From NCBI GenBank assembly GCA_949524905.1, contig CATINC010000004.1:177840-241839 (forward strand): a stretch of 64,000 nucleotides of DNA. Direction: 5' to 3'. The notes under the pieces are model-generated. The model made no database searches, had not been told where the DNA came from, and saw only the letters and a list, made by a program, of their open reading frames with translations. Origin of the DNA: Opitutia bacterium UBA7350. Lineage in GTDB: Bacteria; Verrucomicrobiota; Verrucomicrobiia; Opitutales; Coraliomargaritaceae. This document shows positions 45,344 to 55,254 of the stretch, piece after piece; position 1 is the first letter of the stretch; each line of letters begins with the position of its first letter. Made by a program: the position numbers and the translations under genes.

Positions 45344-46396
45344 TTAGCCAGGATCTCCATCAGAATCCTCAATTAAAAATTCATCCGGAATTTTTGGGGA
45401 ATAATTAATAATAGGCAACAAACACAAGAGACCAGTACAAGTCACTCCAAGGATTAGGAAACCTGTCACATCATGCACTGTACCAATATCGCCGATTAAA
45501 GGAAGCACCCAATGCTCGTCGATCGCGTTGGAACCATGATTATAAGCCCAATAAGTCAGAAAAAGGGCGCGACATAAATTAGTGATAAAGGCAAGGCTCA
45601 TGGCAAACCCTATCAAAAGTAACTTTTTCCAGATTTTTTCTAAAAAGACAGCTGCCAAAAAAGAACCCGCAAAAAGACAAGCCGTCAAAGAGCGAATACC
45701 CGAACAGGCTTCCTCAACTCCAACTCGATCCTCGCCATTCAAAACCAGCACACTACCCTCGCGCTCAAGAGTAGCGCCCGTTAAATCAAAAACGGTAAAG
45801 ACCACTGCGGTTACCTGTGACTGCAAAAATACCAAAACTGCCTTTTGTATCACACTAACCAAAGGTGCAGATAGAAGCCAAATGAGCGCCGGAAAGAGAA
45901 ACAGCAAAGCCAAAGCCAAACGACTTTTAAGCGCCATTGGTTCGCCATCTGCACGTTCCTTAGAAAAAATGAAGACCCCAGATAAAAAGATGCTTGCAAA
46001 GCCGACGGAGATCGCAAGCGATGCCGGATTCTGCGGACCAGTCACCGCTCGCAAGAAACCTCCGATAAAAAATAAAACGATCCCCAATATGAGGGCAGCC
46101 GTGGCTATCCACTCCAAAACTACCGTGAGCCTAGATCGACTTGGAGCTTCGTTTGAACTTTCCTCACCTAAGCGTACCCCGCGAAAAAGATAGGATTGAA
46201 TCTGTGGCCAACGATCATAAATGACATAGACTGCAAACAGAGGGACTAAAAAGCCAAAACTGTATTCATCATTTGTTTGCCACCAAAATAACTGATCCCA
46301 AACCATGAAGATCGCCAATCCCAAAAACAAAAAACAAACATTTTGCGTTTCCTTTGGCAAATTTAAGAAGGCACCTGCGTTGTTATCCTCAATCAC
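45344..46396 (-). CDS. Exosortase/archaeosortase family protein
   Basis: Membrane protease-transpeptidase of 350 residues, with about eight helices. The three catalytic residues of exosortases can be seen: Cys231 in VEEACSGIRSL, Arg276 in NLCRALFL and His308 in GTVHDVTGF. Exosortases cut PEP-CTERM tails and pass the protein to the cell surface or exopolysaccharide; the PEP-CTERM protein at 4251 is a candidate substrate. No EpsI-like domain or PEP-CTERM operon accompanies it. The start is GTG 46396. It lies directly upstream of glgA, with 25 bases between, perhaps by chance. Confidence 0.92.
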   Translation of the reverse strand: MIEDNNAGAFLNLPKETQNVCFLFLGLAIFMVWDQLFWWQTNDEYSFGFLVPLFAVYVIYDRWPQIQSYLFRGVRLGEESSNEAPSRSRLTVVLEWIATAALILGIVLFFIGGFLRAVTGPQNPASLAISVGFASIFLSGVFIFSKERADGEPMALKSRLALALLFLFPALIWLLSAPLVSVIQKAVLVFLQSQVTAVVFTVFDLTGATLEREGSVLVLNGEDRVGVEEACSGIRSLTACLFAGSFLAAVFLEKIWKKLLLIGFAMSLAFITNLCRALFLTYWAYNHGSNAIDEHWVLPLIGDIGTVHDVTGFLILGVTCTGLLCLLPIINYSPKIPDEFLIEDSDGDPG

Positions 46397-46559
46397 GACC
46401 TATAAATAGTAAAGTTTTGCTTTTAAACAGTATGAACTCTTTAGAAAGCCCTTAATTTAACCGATAGCAACCCCATAAATTTAAAATAAGCTCGCCAATC
46501 GCACTTGAGAATTTGATTCGACCCATATCCTTACTCCACCCATACTAATATCCAATTTT

Positions 46560-47087
46560 ATGTCAAACTCTGACCGATCCAATGACCCCGCTGAATCTAA
46601 GCCGGGATTTGAAAGCCTGCAGGCCCATTGGCGCATGCCGTATATTCTCGCACCTAAATGCGATCCTAATTCGGCTAATCCTTTTGCTTCGCTACCAGAT
46701 AAAGATGATGCTGAAAGTCTTATTCTCCTGCGCAGAAAGTACAACTACACTGTCCTCAATCGATACCCCTACAATGCCGGTCATCTCTTAGTGGTGCCCT
46801 TTGAGGAAGTTTCCGATCTTCAAAATCTATCGACTGTGGCGCGTCATGAACACATTGATTGCATCACCGAAGCCCAAGCCCTTCTCACCCGCGCCTTAAA
46901 TCCCGAAGGTTTTAACATCGGCTACAATTTAGGAAACGCCGCAGGTGCGGGGATTCCGGTGCATCTACATTGCCACATTGTACCGCGTTGGCATGGTGAT
47001 ACCAACTTTATGCCAGTTATCGGCAACACCCGTGTCTTACCGGAAGCCCTGCAATCCATGTGGGAACGCCTACGTCAGTTCATTTGA
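46560..47087 (+). CDS. HIT family hydrolase
   Basis: Protein of 175 residues with the histidine triad His135-x-His137-x-His139 in VHLHCHIVPRW and upstream YPYNAGHLLVVPF, NIGYNLGNAAGAGIPVH. It is of the Ap4A-phosphorylase/HinT type and likely hydrolyses dinucleotide or nucleoside phosphate bonds; substrate unknown. About 60 residues precede the fold, longer than in HinT. It heads a run of same-strand genes (phoH, HD protein, ybeY) and 40 bases separate it from phoH. Confidence 0.9.
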   Translation: MSNSDRSNDPAESKPGFESLQAHWRMPYILAPKCDPNSANPFASLPDKDDAESLILLRRKYNYTVLNRYPYNAGHLLVVPFEEVSDLQNLSTVARHEHIDCITEAQALLTRALNPEGFNIGYNLGNAAGAGIPVHLHCHIVPRWHGDTNFMPVIGNTRVLPEALQSMWERLRQFI

Positions 47088-47127
47088 AGGCCCTTCCATT
47101 AACAATCTTTTCACCACCCTCCGATTT

Positions 47128-48081
47128 ATGCCATCCGACACCTTACATTTTTCAGATGCTCGGCACCTTAGCCAACTGTATGCAAACGATCCGCGATATC
47201 TCGATGAGATCGACCATGTCTTTGGGACTAAAACCACAACTCGAGATGATTGGATCACTTTTGAAGGTGAACCGACAGCGATCGGAAAGGCACGTGATGT
47301 CTTTGAAATACTCGATACCGCACGCAAACAAGGGCTGCGTATACGCGGATCTGACCTACATCACACTTTACGCTCTGTCTCTAAAGGGCGTGCTGAGGAA
47401 TTACGTGATATCTACCGCAACCCCTTCGTGATTGAACTCAAACAACGGAGCATTATCCCTAAAACGCTGAATCAAAAACGATACCTGCAAGCGATCGAGC
47501 AGCACCCCATCACTTTTGGAATCGGACCAGCCGGCACCGGTAAAACTTACCTTGCCATGGCTATGGCACTACGAGATCTACTCGCCGGGTCCGTAGAACG
47601 TATCATCATTACCCGTCCCGCAGTTGAAGCAGGTGAGGCACTTGGCTTTCTGCCGGGTGAACTTCAAGAAAAAATCCTACCCTACCTAACCCCGCTTTAT
47701 GATGCCATGCATCAAATGATCGGCAAAGAAAGTGCCAGCCAACTCCTTGAACGCGGTATCATAGAAATCGCACCCTTAGCTTATATGCGTGGGCGCACCC
47801 TCTCCAACGCCTTTGTAGTGCTGGATGAAGCCCAAAATACCACCCATGAGCAAATGATGATGTTCCTCACTCGCCTCGGAGATGGAAGTCGTATGGTTGT
47901 TACTGGAGATGTCACTCAAATCGACCTGCCGCGCACAAAACTCTCCGGACTCGTTGAAGCCACACGGATTTTAGGAGGCATTAAGAATATTGAACTTTTC
48001 AACTTTTCAGGTGAAGATGTCATCCGTCACCCCCTTGTGCAATCAATTATCCGAGCTTATGCACAGCAAAGCCAGGAATAA
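47128..48081 (+). CDS. phoH: PhoH family ATPase
   Basis: Protein of 317 residues from ATG 47128. The Walker A motif is GPAGTGKT (133-140), with IITRPAVEAGEALGFLPGEL, the Walker B VVLDEAQNTT and the C-terminal GDVTQIDLP. This is the PhoH ATPase/helicase domain, linked to RNA metabolism and usually found beside ybeY, as here. The frame is open to 46945, but that part lies over the HIT gene and carries no family residues. Confidence 0.94.
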   Translation: MPSDTLHFSDARHLSQLYANDPRYLDEIDHVFGTKTTTRDDWITFEGEPTAIGKARDVFEILDTARKQGLRIRGSDLHHTLRSVSKGRAEELRDIYRNPFVIELKQRSIIPKTLNQKRYLQAIEQHPITFGIGPAGTGKTYLAMAMALRDLLAGSVERIIITRPAVEAGEALGFLPGELQEKILPYLTPLYDAMHQMIGKESASQLLERGIIEIAPLAYMRGRTLSNAFVVLDEAQNTTHEQMMMFLTRLGDGSRMVVTGDVTQIDLPRTKLSGLVEATRILGGIKNIELFNFSGEDVIRHPLVQSIIRAYAQQSQE

Positions 48082-48115
48082 TCCTTTGGAAAAAACTACC
48101 TAAACGCTCTGCACT

Positions 48116-50443
48116 ATGGCCGATTCAAAAAGCCCTAACCACAAAAGCCGCAAAAACGAAGCGCGTCGACTTCGTAAGCGTAAGATTCGCAAGCTCAAGC
48201 TCGACTCGCGCCAAATCATTGAGGCTTCTCTATACAGTCTTCTTGTCCTCGGATTGATCTGCATTGCATTCCTGGGCAGGCAACCAATGGGACCACAAAT
48301 CCTGCTCAATCAACCCGCACCCACGCGGATCGTTGCGGAATTTCCCTTTGAGTATACAAGCGAAATTATACGTCAACGCCAGGCTAGGGCAATTCGTGCA
48401 CAAATACCTCCGGTCTTTAAACGCAGTGATGCACCTTTCCTAGAATTCAGCACCGCCCTCAGTAATCTCCAAAATCGATTCGCAAAAGTCCTCATTGAAT
48501 TTGAAGACGAAGATAAGGAACGTCTACTTGAAGAAAAAAATAAAGCGACCACCGAATGGATAGAGGTCTCTGGCCTAGAAATCGACCCAGATATAATAAC
48601 TGAACTCTTTGAGCGCACCAACCCCAAAGAACGCGCCAAACTTTTTGAAGAAGCATTGGAAGCACTCCATTCGCTTTATCAAGATGGGATCTACACTGCT
48701 CCTGATGCCCAAAATACTAACAGTATTTCCGTTATCCAACTCCTTGATGATACCAGCAGCAACGAACTACCCGCTGCACGCACCCGCTCCGCCGCAGAAA
48801 TTGCCCTCCGTCGACAAATTGACTCAATCTCACGCAATGACAAAACTGCGCGCGCCCTTTTCAGCTTCTTTAACGCCGGACTTAAAGACAATTTAGTCTA
48901 CAGCGAAACCGACACCGCTGCTGCGATCGACCAAGCCATTTTTGAGATCGAACCCACTCTTTTTGCCTTTACCAAAGGCGACACCCTAATCGAACCAGCC
49001 GCCACCATTGAGCAACTCGACCTTGAGCGCATGGAACAATATTCCGCTGCCGCTCTTGAAGACGGCAACGATCCCACCTTCTTCAATGCCCTCTTTCTCG
49101 AGCGCCTTGTCCTCACCGCTTTTCTCCTCATTGCAATTGGCCTTTTTCTCAAACAAGGCCTCCGCAATTACCCCAATCGCACCCAAGCCTTTGTCATCAG
49201 CGCAGTCTGCCTTCTTGTTAATCTCTTCATCATTCGACTCATTCTTGAATTTGGAGAACTCGTTGCAGTCAATAACCGTGGCGTCCTCAGTATCCTCCCT
49301 TATTTCGCCCCGTATGCTTTAGCTCCAATACTAGTAGCTGCTCTTACCGGCATGACCCCTGCGATTTTTACTGCTCTTGTTATCGCCACTCTTTTTGGAA
49401 TCTCCCAAGGCAACTCTATTGAGTTCACCCTCATTGCCTTCCTCTCAGGCGTCGTTGGGGCTTACTACTCCAACAATATCCGTTCTCGTACTCGACTCTT
49501 CCGAGCCGGACTCTTCGCCGGGCTTGCAGCTGCTATTGCTGCCATCATGACAGGCATCTTGAGTAATTTTTCTGCCGGATTAATTACAGAACTGTTTTTT
49601 CTTAGTCTGCTAATTGGAGTCCTATCTGGCATAATCGCAGTCGGGGTACTTCCGCTCCTTGAACATCTTTTTAAGATCACCACCGATATCACCCTCCTAG
49701 AGCTTACCGACTTTAATCACCCCCTTCTGCGCCGAATGCAGGTTGAAGCTCCAGGCACCTACCACCATAGCCTTATGGTGGCCAATCTCTCAGAAAACGC
49801 TGCTGCTGCTATCGGTGCCAGCCCCTTGCTCTGCCGCGTCTGTTGCTTCTTTCACGATATCGGAAAGTTAGTTAAGCCAGAATATTTCACCGAAAACCAA
49901 CGCGACGGACTCAACCCTCATGATGAAAAGAACCCTTCCATGAGCGCCCTCGTCATTAAGGCGCACGTAAAAGAAGGCATCGAACTCGCCCGAGATCATA
50001 AACTCCCTCATGTGATCCACGACGTCATCCAGCAACATCACGGAACCACCCTCATTCAATACTTCTACCATCAAGCCCGCGAACGCCTTAAAGAGGATCA
50101 CGACAACAATACCCCTGTTATCGATCAAAGCACCTACCGCTACGATGGCCCACGCCCTGCATTCAAAGAAAGCGCCATTATCTTCTTTGCCGACGGCGTA
50201 GAAGCCGCAAGCCGCACGCTTCCAAAAGTTACCCAGTCAAACATCGAAGACCTCATCGATAAAATTTTTCGTGACCGAATCGAAGACGGACAACTCGACG
50301 ACTGTCCCCTTACCTTCCAAGAACTGAACAAAATTCGAGAAAGCTTTGTCTACACCCTCCTCAATATGCTCCATTCGCGTGTTGAATATCCCAAGGACGA
50401 TAACAAAAACGAGCCTGCCCCTAAAGCAACCGCATCCTCTTAG
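48116..50443 (+). CDS. pgpH: 7TM-HD domain phosphohydrolase (PgpH-like)
   Basis: Protein of 775 residues: a basic cytosolic start and one helix (about 38-58), an extracellular domain (about 70-310), seven helices (about 325-520), and a C-terminal HD domain with YHHSLM (His550) and FHDIGKL (His580-Asp581), then IQQHHG and a long helical end. PgpH in Listeria degrades c-di-AMP; the same architecture here suggests c-di-AMP turnover, but no cyclase (DacA) gene is in the window. It lies in the phoH-ybeY cluster, its stop one base from the ybeY ATG. Confidence 0.92.
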   Translation: MADSKSPNHKSRKNEARRLRKRKIRKLKLDSRQIIEASLYSLLVLGLICIAFLGRQPMGPQILLNQPAPTRIVAEFPFEYTSEIIRQRQARAIRAQIPPVFKRSDAPFLEFSTALSNLQNRFAKVLIEFEDEDKERLLEEKNKATTEWIEVSGLEIDPDIITELFERTNPKERAKLFEEALEALHSLYQDGIYTAPDAQNTNSISVIQLLDDTSSNELPAARTRSAAEIALRRQIDSISRNDKTARALFSFFNAGLKDNLVYSETDTAAAIDQAIFEIEPTLFAFTKGDTLIEPAATIEQLDLERMEQYSAAALEDGNDPTFFNALFLERLVLTAFLLIAIGLFLKQGLRNYPNRTQAFVISAVCLLVNLFIIRLILEFGELVAVNNRGVLSILPYFAPYALAPILVAALTGMTPAIFTALVIATLFGISQGNSIEFTLIAFLSGVVGAYYSNNIRSRTRLFRAGLFAGLAAAIAAIMTGILSNFSAGLITELFFLSLLIGVLSGIIAVGVLPLLEHLFKITTDITLLELTDFNHPLLRRMQVEAPGTYHHSLMVANLSENAAAAIGASPLLCRVCCFFHDIGKLVKPEYFTENQRDGLNPHDEKNPSMSALVIKAHVKEGIELARDHKLPHVIHDVIQQHHGTTLIQYFYHQARERLKEDHDNNTPVIDQSTYRYDGPRPAFKESAIIFFADGVEAASRTLPKVTQSNIEDLIDKIFRDRIEDGQLDDCPLTFQELNKIRESFVYTLLNMLHSRVEYPKDDNKNEPAPKATASS

Positions 50444-50444
50444 T

Positions 50445-50903
50445 ATGATAATCGCCGTCAGTAACCGCTATCCCGATCTTCAAGACCCCGTAATCGCAAC
50501 TCAATGCCTTGCCGACTGCACCCAATCATTAGCTGAGTTTACCCTTCCTTCAGGAGAGCTCTCGATTGTTTTTGTCGATGATTCAGCTATCTCCAGTATC
50601 CATCATCAATTCATGAAGGATTCGAGCCCTACCGATGTTATTACTTTCAAAGCTACGCCTGAGATGGACTCCGCCGGTGAGATTATAGTCTCAGTCGACC
50701 ACGCCCGTGCCCGTGCCAAGGATTTAAACCTTCCTTTCGCCCGCGAACTCGCCCTTTACCTTGCGCATGGATGGCTCCATCTAGCCGGCTTTGATGACCA
50801 CAATGATGAGGACCGAAAAAAAATGCGTTCCGCTGAAAAAACCATTCTCGATGCACTCGACCAGCTCCCTCAATTCCCCGATTTTCAAATCGTAAAAAAA
50901 TAG
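50445..50903 (+). CDS. ybeY: Endoribonuclease YbeY
   Basis: Protein of 152 residues from ATG 50445, immediately after the pgpH stop (TAG-T-ATG). The zinc motif HGWLHLAGFDDH (from His108) and the upstream SPTDVITFKATPEM segment are characteristic. YbeY matures the 3' end of 16S rRNA and takes part in ribosome quality control. It completes the HIT-phoH-pgpH-ybeY cluster, a frequent order. It converges on the CrcB-Psd gene, 12 bases apart. Confidence 0.94.
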   Translation: MIIAVSNRYPDLQDPVIATQCLADCTQSLAEFTLPSGELSIVFVDDSAISSIHHQFMKDSSPTDVITFKATPEMDSAGEIIVSVDHARARAKDLNLPFARELALYLAHGWLHLAGFDDHNDEDRKKMRSAEKTILDALDQLPQFPDFQIVKK

Positions 50904-50915
50904 CGACGATCCAAC

Positions 50916-52247
50916 CTAAGGGGTATCGGTAAATAATTTTTTGCCCGTGGTTTTTCCACAAGACTCACCCATTCGAGCGTAAACTTCCGTCCCCTGAATA
51001 GCTTGATCCAGTAGGTCTGTATCAAATTTGACTGTGCCTGGCTTAAAAAGTGTGACCACACAGGAACCACCAAAACTAAAGTATCCCTTCTCACCCCCTT
51101 GTGCCACCGTGCCGGGCTTGTAAGTCTGATGAATTCCACCCACACAGGTTGCTCCTACTTCAAAAATCAGAACCTCTCCAAATTTTGGAGCGTGTAAATG
51201 CGTCCGAGTGCGTCGGTTCTCCCACAAAATTGAGAGTTTACGCCGTAATGCCAAAGGACTAACCGAGCGCAAACTTCCTTTTAAAGAAACCGAAGCATTG
51301 ACCTCTCCCGCTAACGGGAAATGAAATCGATGATAATCAATCGGGCACAAGCGCGAAATCAACAGCGCACCGCCAGCAAAACGTTTAGCCACCTCAGCAT
51401 CACCAACAAAATGCACCAAATCGAAAGCCTGTCCCTTGATATAAAAGACTGAGGCCGCATCAACATTAGGAATAACAAGGTGTCGGCCATCTGCCGGGAA
51501 TACCACTGTTTCTAAACCACCCTCAATCGGACGGGCTCCAGCTTGTAAACGACGATAGAAAAATTCATTAAAATGCCGAAAACCACCTTTGGGTTCGATA
51601 AATTCTTTGCGGTCCAATCGAAAGTGTCTAATAAACGGTCCAATTTTTGCACGGCTCTTAGTTTGGTTCATACGCCAGCCGTACCAAACTGAAAACCACG
51701 CCCGCTGCACAAAAAGCCATACCGTGAGACGGCCAATGGCAGTACCATAAGCCCACCGCATAAAACCCTCTCCATAAATCGGCTCCCATTGAAGCACCCC
51801 TTTAGCACGATCAAAGTATTCAATTCTAGCATTTAAAACCCCTTCCCTTCCTTGAGCGCGTCTGCGTGCGAGCGAAAACCCTAACCATACCGCTAAGAGA
51901 CTCAAAACTACGCTTCCAGCACCGTACAATCCTGCTACTAGACCAGAACCTCTCAACAATAGATCTAAAAGCTCTTTGCTAAAAAGAGAAAAAGTGGTGT
52001 AACCCCCGCAAAAACCTGTGACCCAAAAATGCCAACTTACAGAGGACGCACTCTGCCCACTTTGTTGTATCTTGAGACCTGCAATTCGCCCCACTAAGTA
52101 GGAACCACTTACATTTATCAAAATCGTGGCCAATGGCAAGTAGAGGCCAAGCCCGACAGCAACAAGCACGATAACGATACGCAAGACTCCACCCAGCGAA
52201 GAGCCAAGTGCAATCAACGATAGATCTTTTATGCAAATCGTTTTCAC
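50916..52247 (-). CDS. CrcB (Fluc) fluoride-channel domain fused to phosphatidylserine decarboxylase
   Basis: One frame of 443 residues, GTG start at 52247 overlapping the stop of the free crcB by one base. Residues 1-130 are CrcB-like: [21 protein letters not shown], the signature [14 protein letters not shown] (77-90), four helices, and a basic stop (LARRRAQGR). Residues about 138-443 are a complete Psd: [23 protein letters not shown] start, FFYRRL, Asp253 in FPADGR, His306 in CPIDYHRFH, and the pyruvoyl Ser395 in [10 protein letters not shown] (usual GGST has become GGSC). Psd cuts itself at Gly394-Ser395 and makes phosphatidylethanolamine. Why a fluoride channel domain is attached is unknown; it would anchor the enzyme to the membrane. 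No stop or frameshift is seen at the junction. Confidence 0.93.
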   Translation of the reverse strand: MKTICIKDLSLIALGSSLGGVLRIVIVLVAVGLGLYLPLATILINVSGSYLVGRIAGLKIQQSGQSASSVSWHFWVTGFCGGYTTFSLFSKELLDLLLRGSGLVAGLYGAGSVVLSLLAVWLGFSLARRRAQGREGVLNARIEYFDRAKGVLQWEPIYGEGFMRWAYGTAIGRLTVWLFVQRAWFSVWYGWRMNQTKSRAKIGPFIRHFRLDRKEFIEPKGGFRHFNEFFYRRLQAGARPIEGGLETVVFPADGRHLVIPNVDAASVFYIKGQAFDLVHFVGDAEVAKRFAGGALLISRLCPIDYHRFHFPLAGEVNASVSLKGSLRSVSPLALRRKLSILWENRRTRTHLHAPKFGEVLIFEVGATCVGGIHQTYKPGTVAQGGEKGYFSFGGSCVVTLFKPGTVKFDTDLLDQAIQGTEVYARMGESCGKTTGKKLFTDTP

Positions 52248-52606
52248 TAATATTTACCCATTATCCATCCAGAACCCACAAGAAAGGCCATGAGGCTCAA
52301 GCCAAGACTTAAAATTACATAAATAACTAAAGTCAGCCGTCGACCCTCTGATAAAAGAGTTATATTCTGAAGGCTGAAAGCTGAAAAAGTCGTGAAACCA
52401 CCGCAAAACCCTAACAACAAATAAGCCCTCATGGGGTGTTCCATCACGAGTCCCAAACTAGCACCCATCAGCGCACTTCCAAGGATATTTACCATGAGGG
52501 TGCCCCATGGAAAGAAATTCCTCTGCCAGCCTGCGCTAAGCGTGACCACCAGATGTCGCGCAACCCCGCCCATTGAACACCCCATAACTCCGAGCAAAAT
52601 TTCCAT
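52247..52606 (-). CDS. crcB: CrcB (Fluc) fluoride channel subunit
   Basis: Protein of 119 residues with four helices: [24 protein letters not shown] and the signature [16 protein letters not shown] that lines the fluoride pore. Family members work as dimers, either homodimers or as two unlike genes side by side; here the partner would be the CrcB domain of the fusion protein directly downstream (one-base overlap). The start is ATG 52606, with AAGG directly in front. The leader to the divergent rnr gene lacks a full fluoride riboswitch. Confidence 0.94.
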   Translation of the reverse strand: MEILLGVMGCSMGGVARHLVVTLSAGWQRNFFPWGTLMVNILGSALMGASLGLVMEHPMRAYLLLGFCGGFTTFSAFSLQNITLLSEGRRLTLVIYVILSLGLSLMAFLVGSGWIMGKY

Positions 52607-52703
52607 CCTTGCATCTATGTAATAATACGCGCTCCTGTAAAGCCCCCGATATCGTTGTTTTCATCATCGCCAAGCTTCTACTAGCAACCAACACTCATTC
52701 TTA

Positions 52704-55115
52704 ATGGATCTCCGTAAAAAAATATACGCACTCATCAAAGCACCCGACTACCTCCCCTTAAGGCAGGAGGAAATTATCGCCGTCCTAAAACTCAACAAAG
52801 ACGCTGCCCGCCGAACCCGTAAAATCCTTCAAGGGCTTCTTGATTCAGGTGAAATCGCTCGGATAAAAAAAGACCGCCTTTGCCTTACAAATGACGCCAA
52901 CCTTATCAGCGGGCGTATCCAATTCCGTCAAAGCGGGTCCGCCGTTTTAATTCCTGATGCAGATGCAGGTAAAAAAGGCATACAGGGTCATCCTGTAAAC
53001 GCCGAGGACACGGGTGTAGCCCTCCACGGTGACCACGTCCTTGCGCGTATCCAAGAAGGCCGCCAACGAGGCTATTATCGAGGACGCCGCAGAGAGCGCA
53101 ATTTTCGTAACCCTGGAAAACCAGATCAAAATGAAAAACCAAACGTTCGAGTCATTCGCATCCTTAAACGCGCCCGCGATACCGTAGTAGGCAACTTAAA
53201 AAAAGGACGTCATACTTTCTACGTCATACCTGATGACCCACGCATCATTCAAGATTTCCTAGTCCCAGATCCTCGAAACTCTGGCCTAAAACCACTACCG
53301 AAGGTCGGCGATAAAGTTGTGCTTAAACTCATTGACTGGACTCAACGCCACCTAAACCCCGAGGGCGACATCATTGAAGTGCTCGGCAAAACTCATGCGC
53401 CCGACGCAGAATTTAAAGGCATCCTTCATAAATACGAACTCAACCCAAATTTTCCTTCTGCTGTCCTCAAACAAACTGAAACAATCCCTGAGCACGTCCG
53501 TGCAAGCGATTGTAAAGGTCGCCAAGATTGCCGCGACCTTCTCACCTTTACCATCGACCCCGACGACGCAAAAGATTTTGACGATGCCCTCTCCATTGAA
53601 GAACTCGAAGGCGCCCGCTATCGCATTGGAATTCATATCGCGGATGTCTCGGCCTACGTTAAACCCGGCACCCCTCTCGATATTGAAGCGCAAAAACGCG
53701 GTAACAGCACCTATCTCGTCGGGACCGTTATCCCAATGTTACCGCATGCACTTTCAAATGGGCTTTGCAGTTTAGTTGAGGCCGAAGACCGCCTAACTAA
53801 ATCCGTTTTCATCACCTATACCTCAAAAGCCCAAATTGAAGCAGTGGATTTCGCTAATACGGTCATCCGCAGTAACAAACGTCTTACCTACCGACAAGCC
53901 TTTGCCTTCATGGAAAAAGACGATCTTAAGGCCATCCGCAAAACCCCATTACCACCCAAGCATCAAACCGGTTCAACCGGAAGACCTCTCAGTGAACTTG
54001 ACGACCCTGAGATGGAAACGCTGCAGCGCCACACCCGTTCTCTGTGGCAAATCGCTCGTCAACTTCGCCAGCGTCGTTTCAAAAACGGTTCTCTAGATCT
54101 TGATATGACTGAGATCAAAATCTATGTGGATCCCCAGGGATATGCCGACCGCATTGAAAAACAGGTAAATGATGAAAGTCATCAACTCATTGAAGAATTC
54201 ATGCTGTCTGCCAATGAACAGGTCGCCCGCCAAATGAAGCGCAACCAATTCCCCTGCCTTTACCGCGTTCATGACGAACCCGAAGAAGAGAAACTACAAG
54301 AGCTTCGGCAAACTATGGTTTCTTTTGGGATTACCTGTGGCAACTTGACCCGCAGCCATGAAATGTCTGCTCTCTTGAAACAACTTAAAGAACACCCACA
54401 AGGCTATACTCTTAAAACTCACGTTCTTCGCAGTCTCAAACAAGCACAATACCGAGCCTCGCCTGACGGACACTATGGACTTTCCAAGAGCGACTACACC
54501 CACTTCACTTCTCCGATTCGTCGCTACTCCGACCTCATTGTCCACCGCATTTTCGATAGCTTCCTCTGTAAAACCGGAGCTGCCTCTGCTCCCAAAAAAC
54601 CGGACACTCAGTACCCACAGGCAAAATTAGACGCCCTTGGCGAGCATCTCTGCATCACCGAACGTAATAGCGTCGATGCTGAGCGGGAATCGGTAAAAAC
54701 CAAACTCCTCGAATTCTACGAGCGCGAACTCGATAAAGACGACAAGCAAAGCTTTGGCGCTGTTATCACCGACATTAAAAACCACGGCCTCTATATTGAA
54801 ATCACCGATACTATGGCCTTCGGAATGGTACACATATCTACCCTTGATGATGATTTCTATCATCTGAGTGAAGATGGCAGCCGTATGGTTGGTCGACGCA
54901 AAAAGAAAACCTATCGCGTTGCACAAAATATCCACGTTCAAGTTGAACGCGTTGACCGTTTTAAGCGACAAATTGATTTCCGCATCATGGATGAACCAAA
55001 TAAAGCTAAAGCTACATCCGCCAAAAAGAAGCAAGCAACCACGGCGGCATCCGCAAAAGAACTCGGAGCTATTAGAAAAAAACGTAGGAACAACCGCTCC
55101 AAAAAGCTTTCTTAA
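52704..55115 (+). CDS. rnr: Ribonuclease R
   Basis: Exoribonuclease of 803 residues: an N-terminal winged-helix (about 10-60), two cold-shock-type domains (about 70-245), the RNB catalytic domain with [12 protein letters not shown] (about 284-295), SNGLCSL and the later [18 protein letters not shown], an S1 domain (about 690-765) and a Lys-rich tail ([24 protein letters not shown]) as in RNase R. It degrades structured RNA 3' to 5'. The ATG at 52704 is the family start. It is divergent from crcB by 97 bases. Confidence 0.94.
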   Translation: MDLRKKIYALIKAPDYLPLRQEEIIAVLKLNKDAARRTRKILQGLLDSGEIARIKKDRLCLTNDANLISGRIQFRQSGSAVLIPDADAGKKGIQGHPVNAEDTGVALHGDHVLARIQEGRQRGYYRGRRRERNFRNPGKPDQNEKPNVRVIRILKRARDTVVGNLKKGRHTFYVIPDDPRIIQDFLVPDPRNSGLKPLPKVGDKVVLKLIDWTQRHLNPEGDIIEVLGKTHAPDAEFKGILHKYELNPNFPSAVLKQTETIPEHVRASDCKGRQDCRDLLTFTIDPDDAKDFDDALSIEELEGARYRIGIHIADVSAYVKPGTPLDIEAQKRGNSTYLVGTVIPMLPHALSNGLCSLVEAEDRLTKSVFITYTSKAQIEAVDFANTVIRSNKRLTYRQAFAFMEKDDLKAIRKTPLPPKHQTGSTGRPLSELDDPEMETLQRHTRSLWQIARQLRQRRFKNGSLDLDMTEIKIYVDPQGYADRIEKQVNDESHQLIEEFMLSANEQVARQMKRNQFPCLYRVHDEPEEEKLQELRQTMVSFGITCGNLTRSHEMSALLKQLKEHPQGYTLKTHVLRSLKQAQYRASPDGHYGLSKSDYTHFTSPIRRYSDLIVHRIFDSFLCKTGAASAPKKPDTQYPQAKLDALGEHLCITERNSVDAERESVKTKLLEFYERELDKDDKQSFGAVITDIKNHGLYIEITDTMAFGMVHISTLDDDFYHLSEDGSRMVGRRKKKTYRVAQNIHVQVERVDRFKRQIDFRIMDEPNKAKATSAKKKQATTAASAKELGAIRKKRRNNRSKKLS

Positions 55116-55254
55116 TCTAATGTTAAATGCCCCCTAATCCCCTATCACTCTATTGGTGCAAACGAATCGAGTAATACATATAACTCCTTCTTTGAACTGA
55201 ATTCTGAAGTGCAATCTCATCCGATCCGTTTTTCATATTAAGATTAATGTATTA

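Noticed and set aside
45582-46193. Open frame of about 200 codons on the plus strand
   Set aside because: It is antisense to the exosortase, which has all catalytic residues; the plus-strand product is Lys/Thr/Pro-rich without motif.
52607-52703. Possible fluoride riboswitch before crcB
   Set aside because: GGCGATGA occurs on the minus strand near 52666-52673 as in the crcB motif, but the pairing partners and the second conserved segment (GCTGATG...) are missing, so the fold cannot form.
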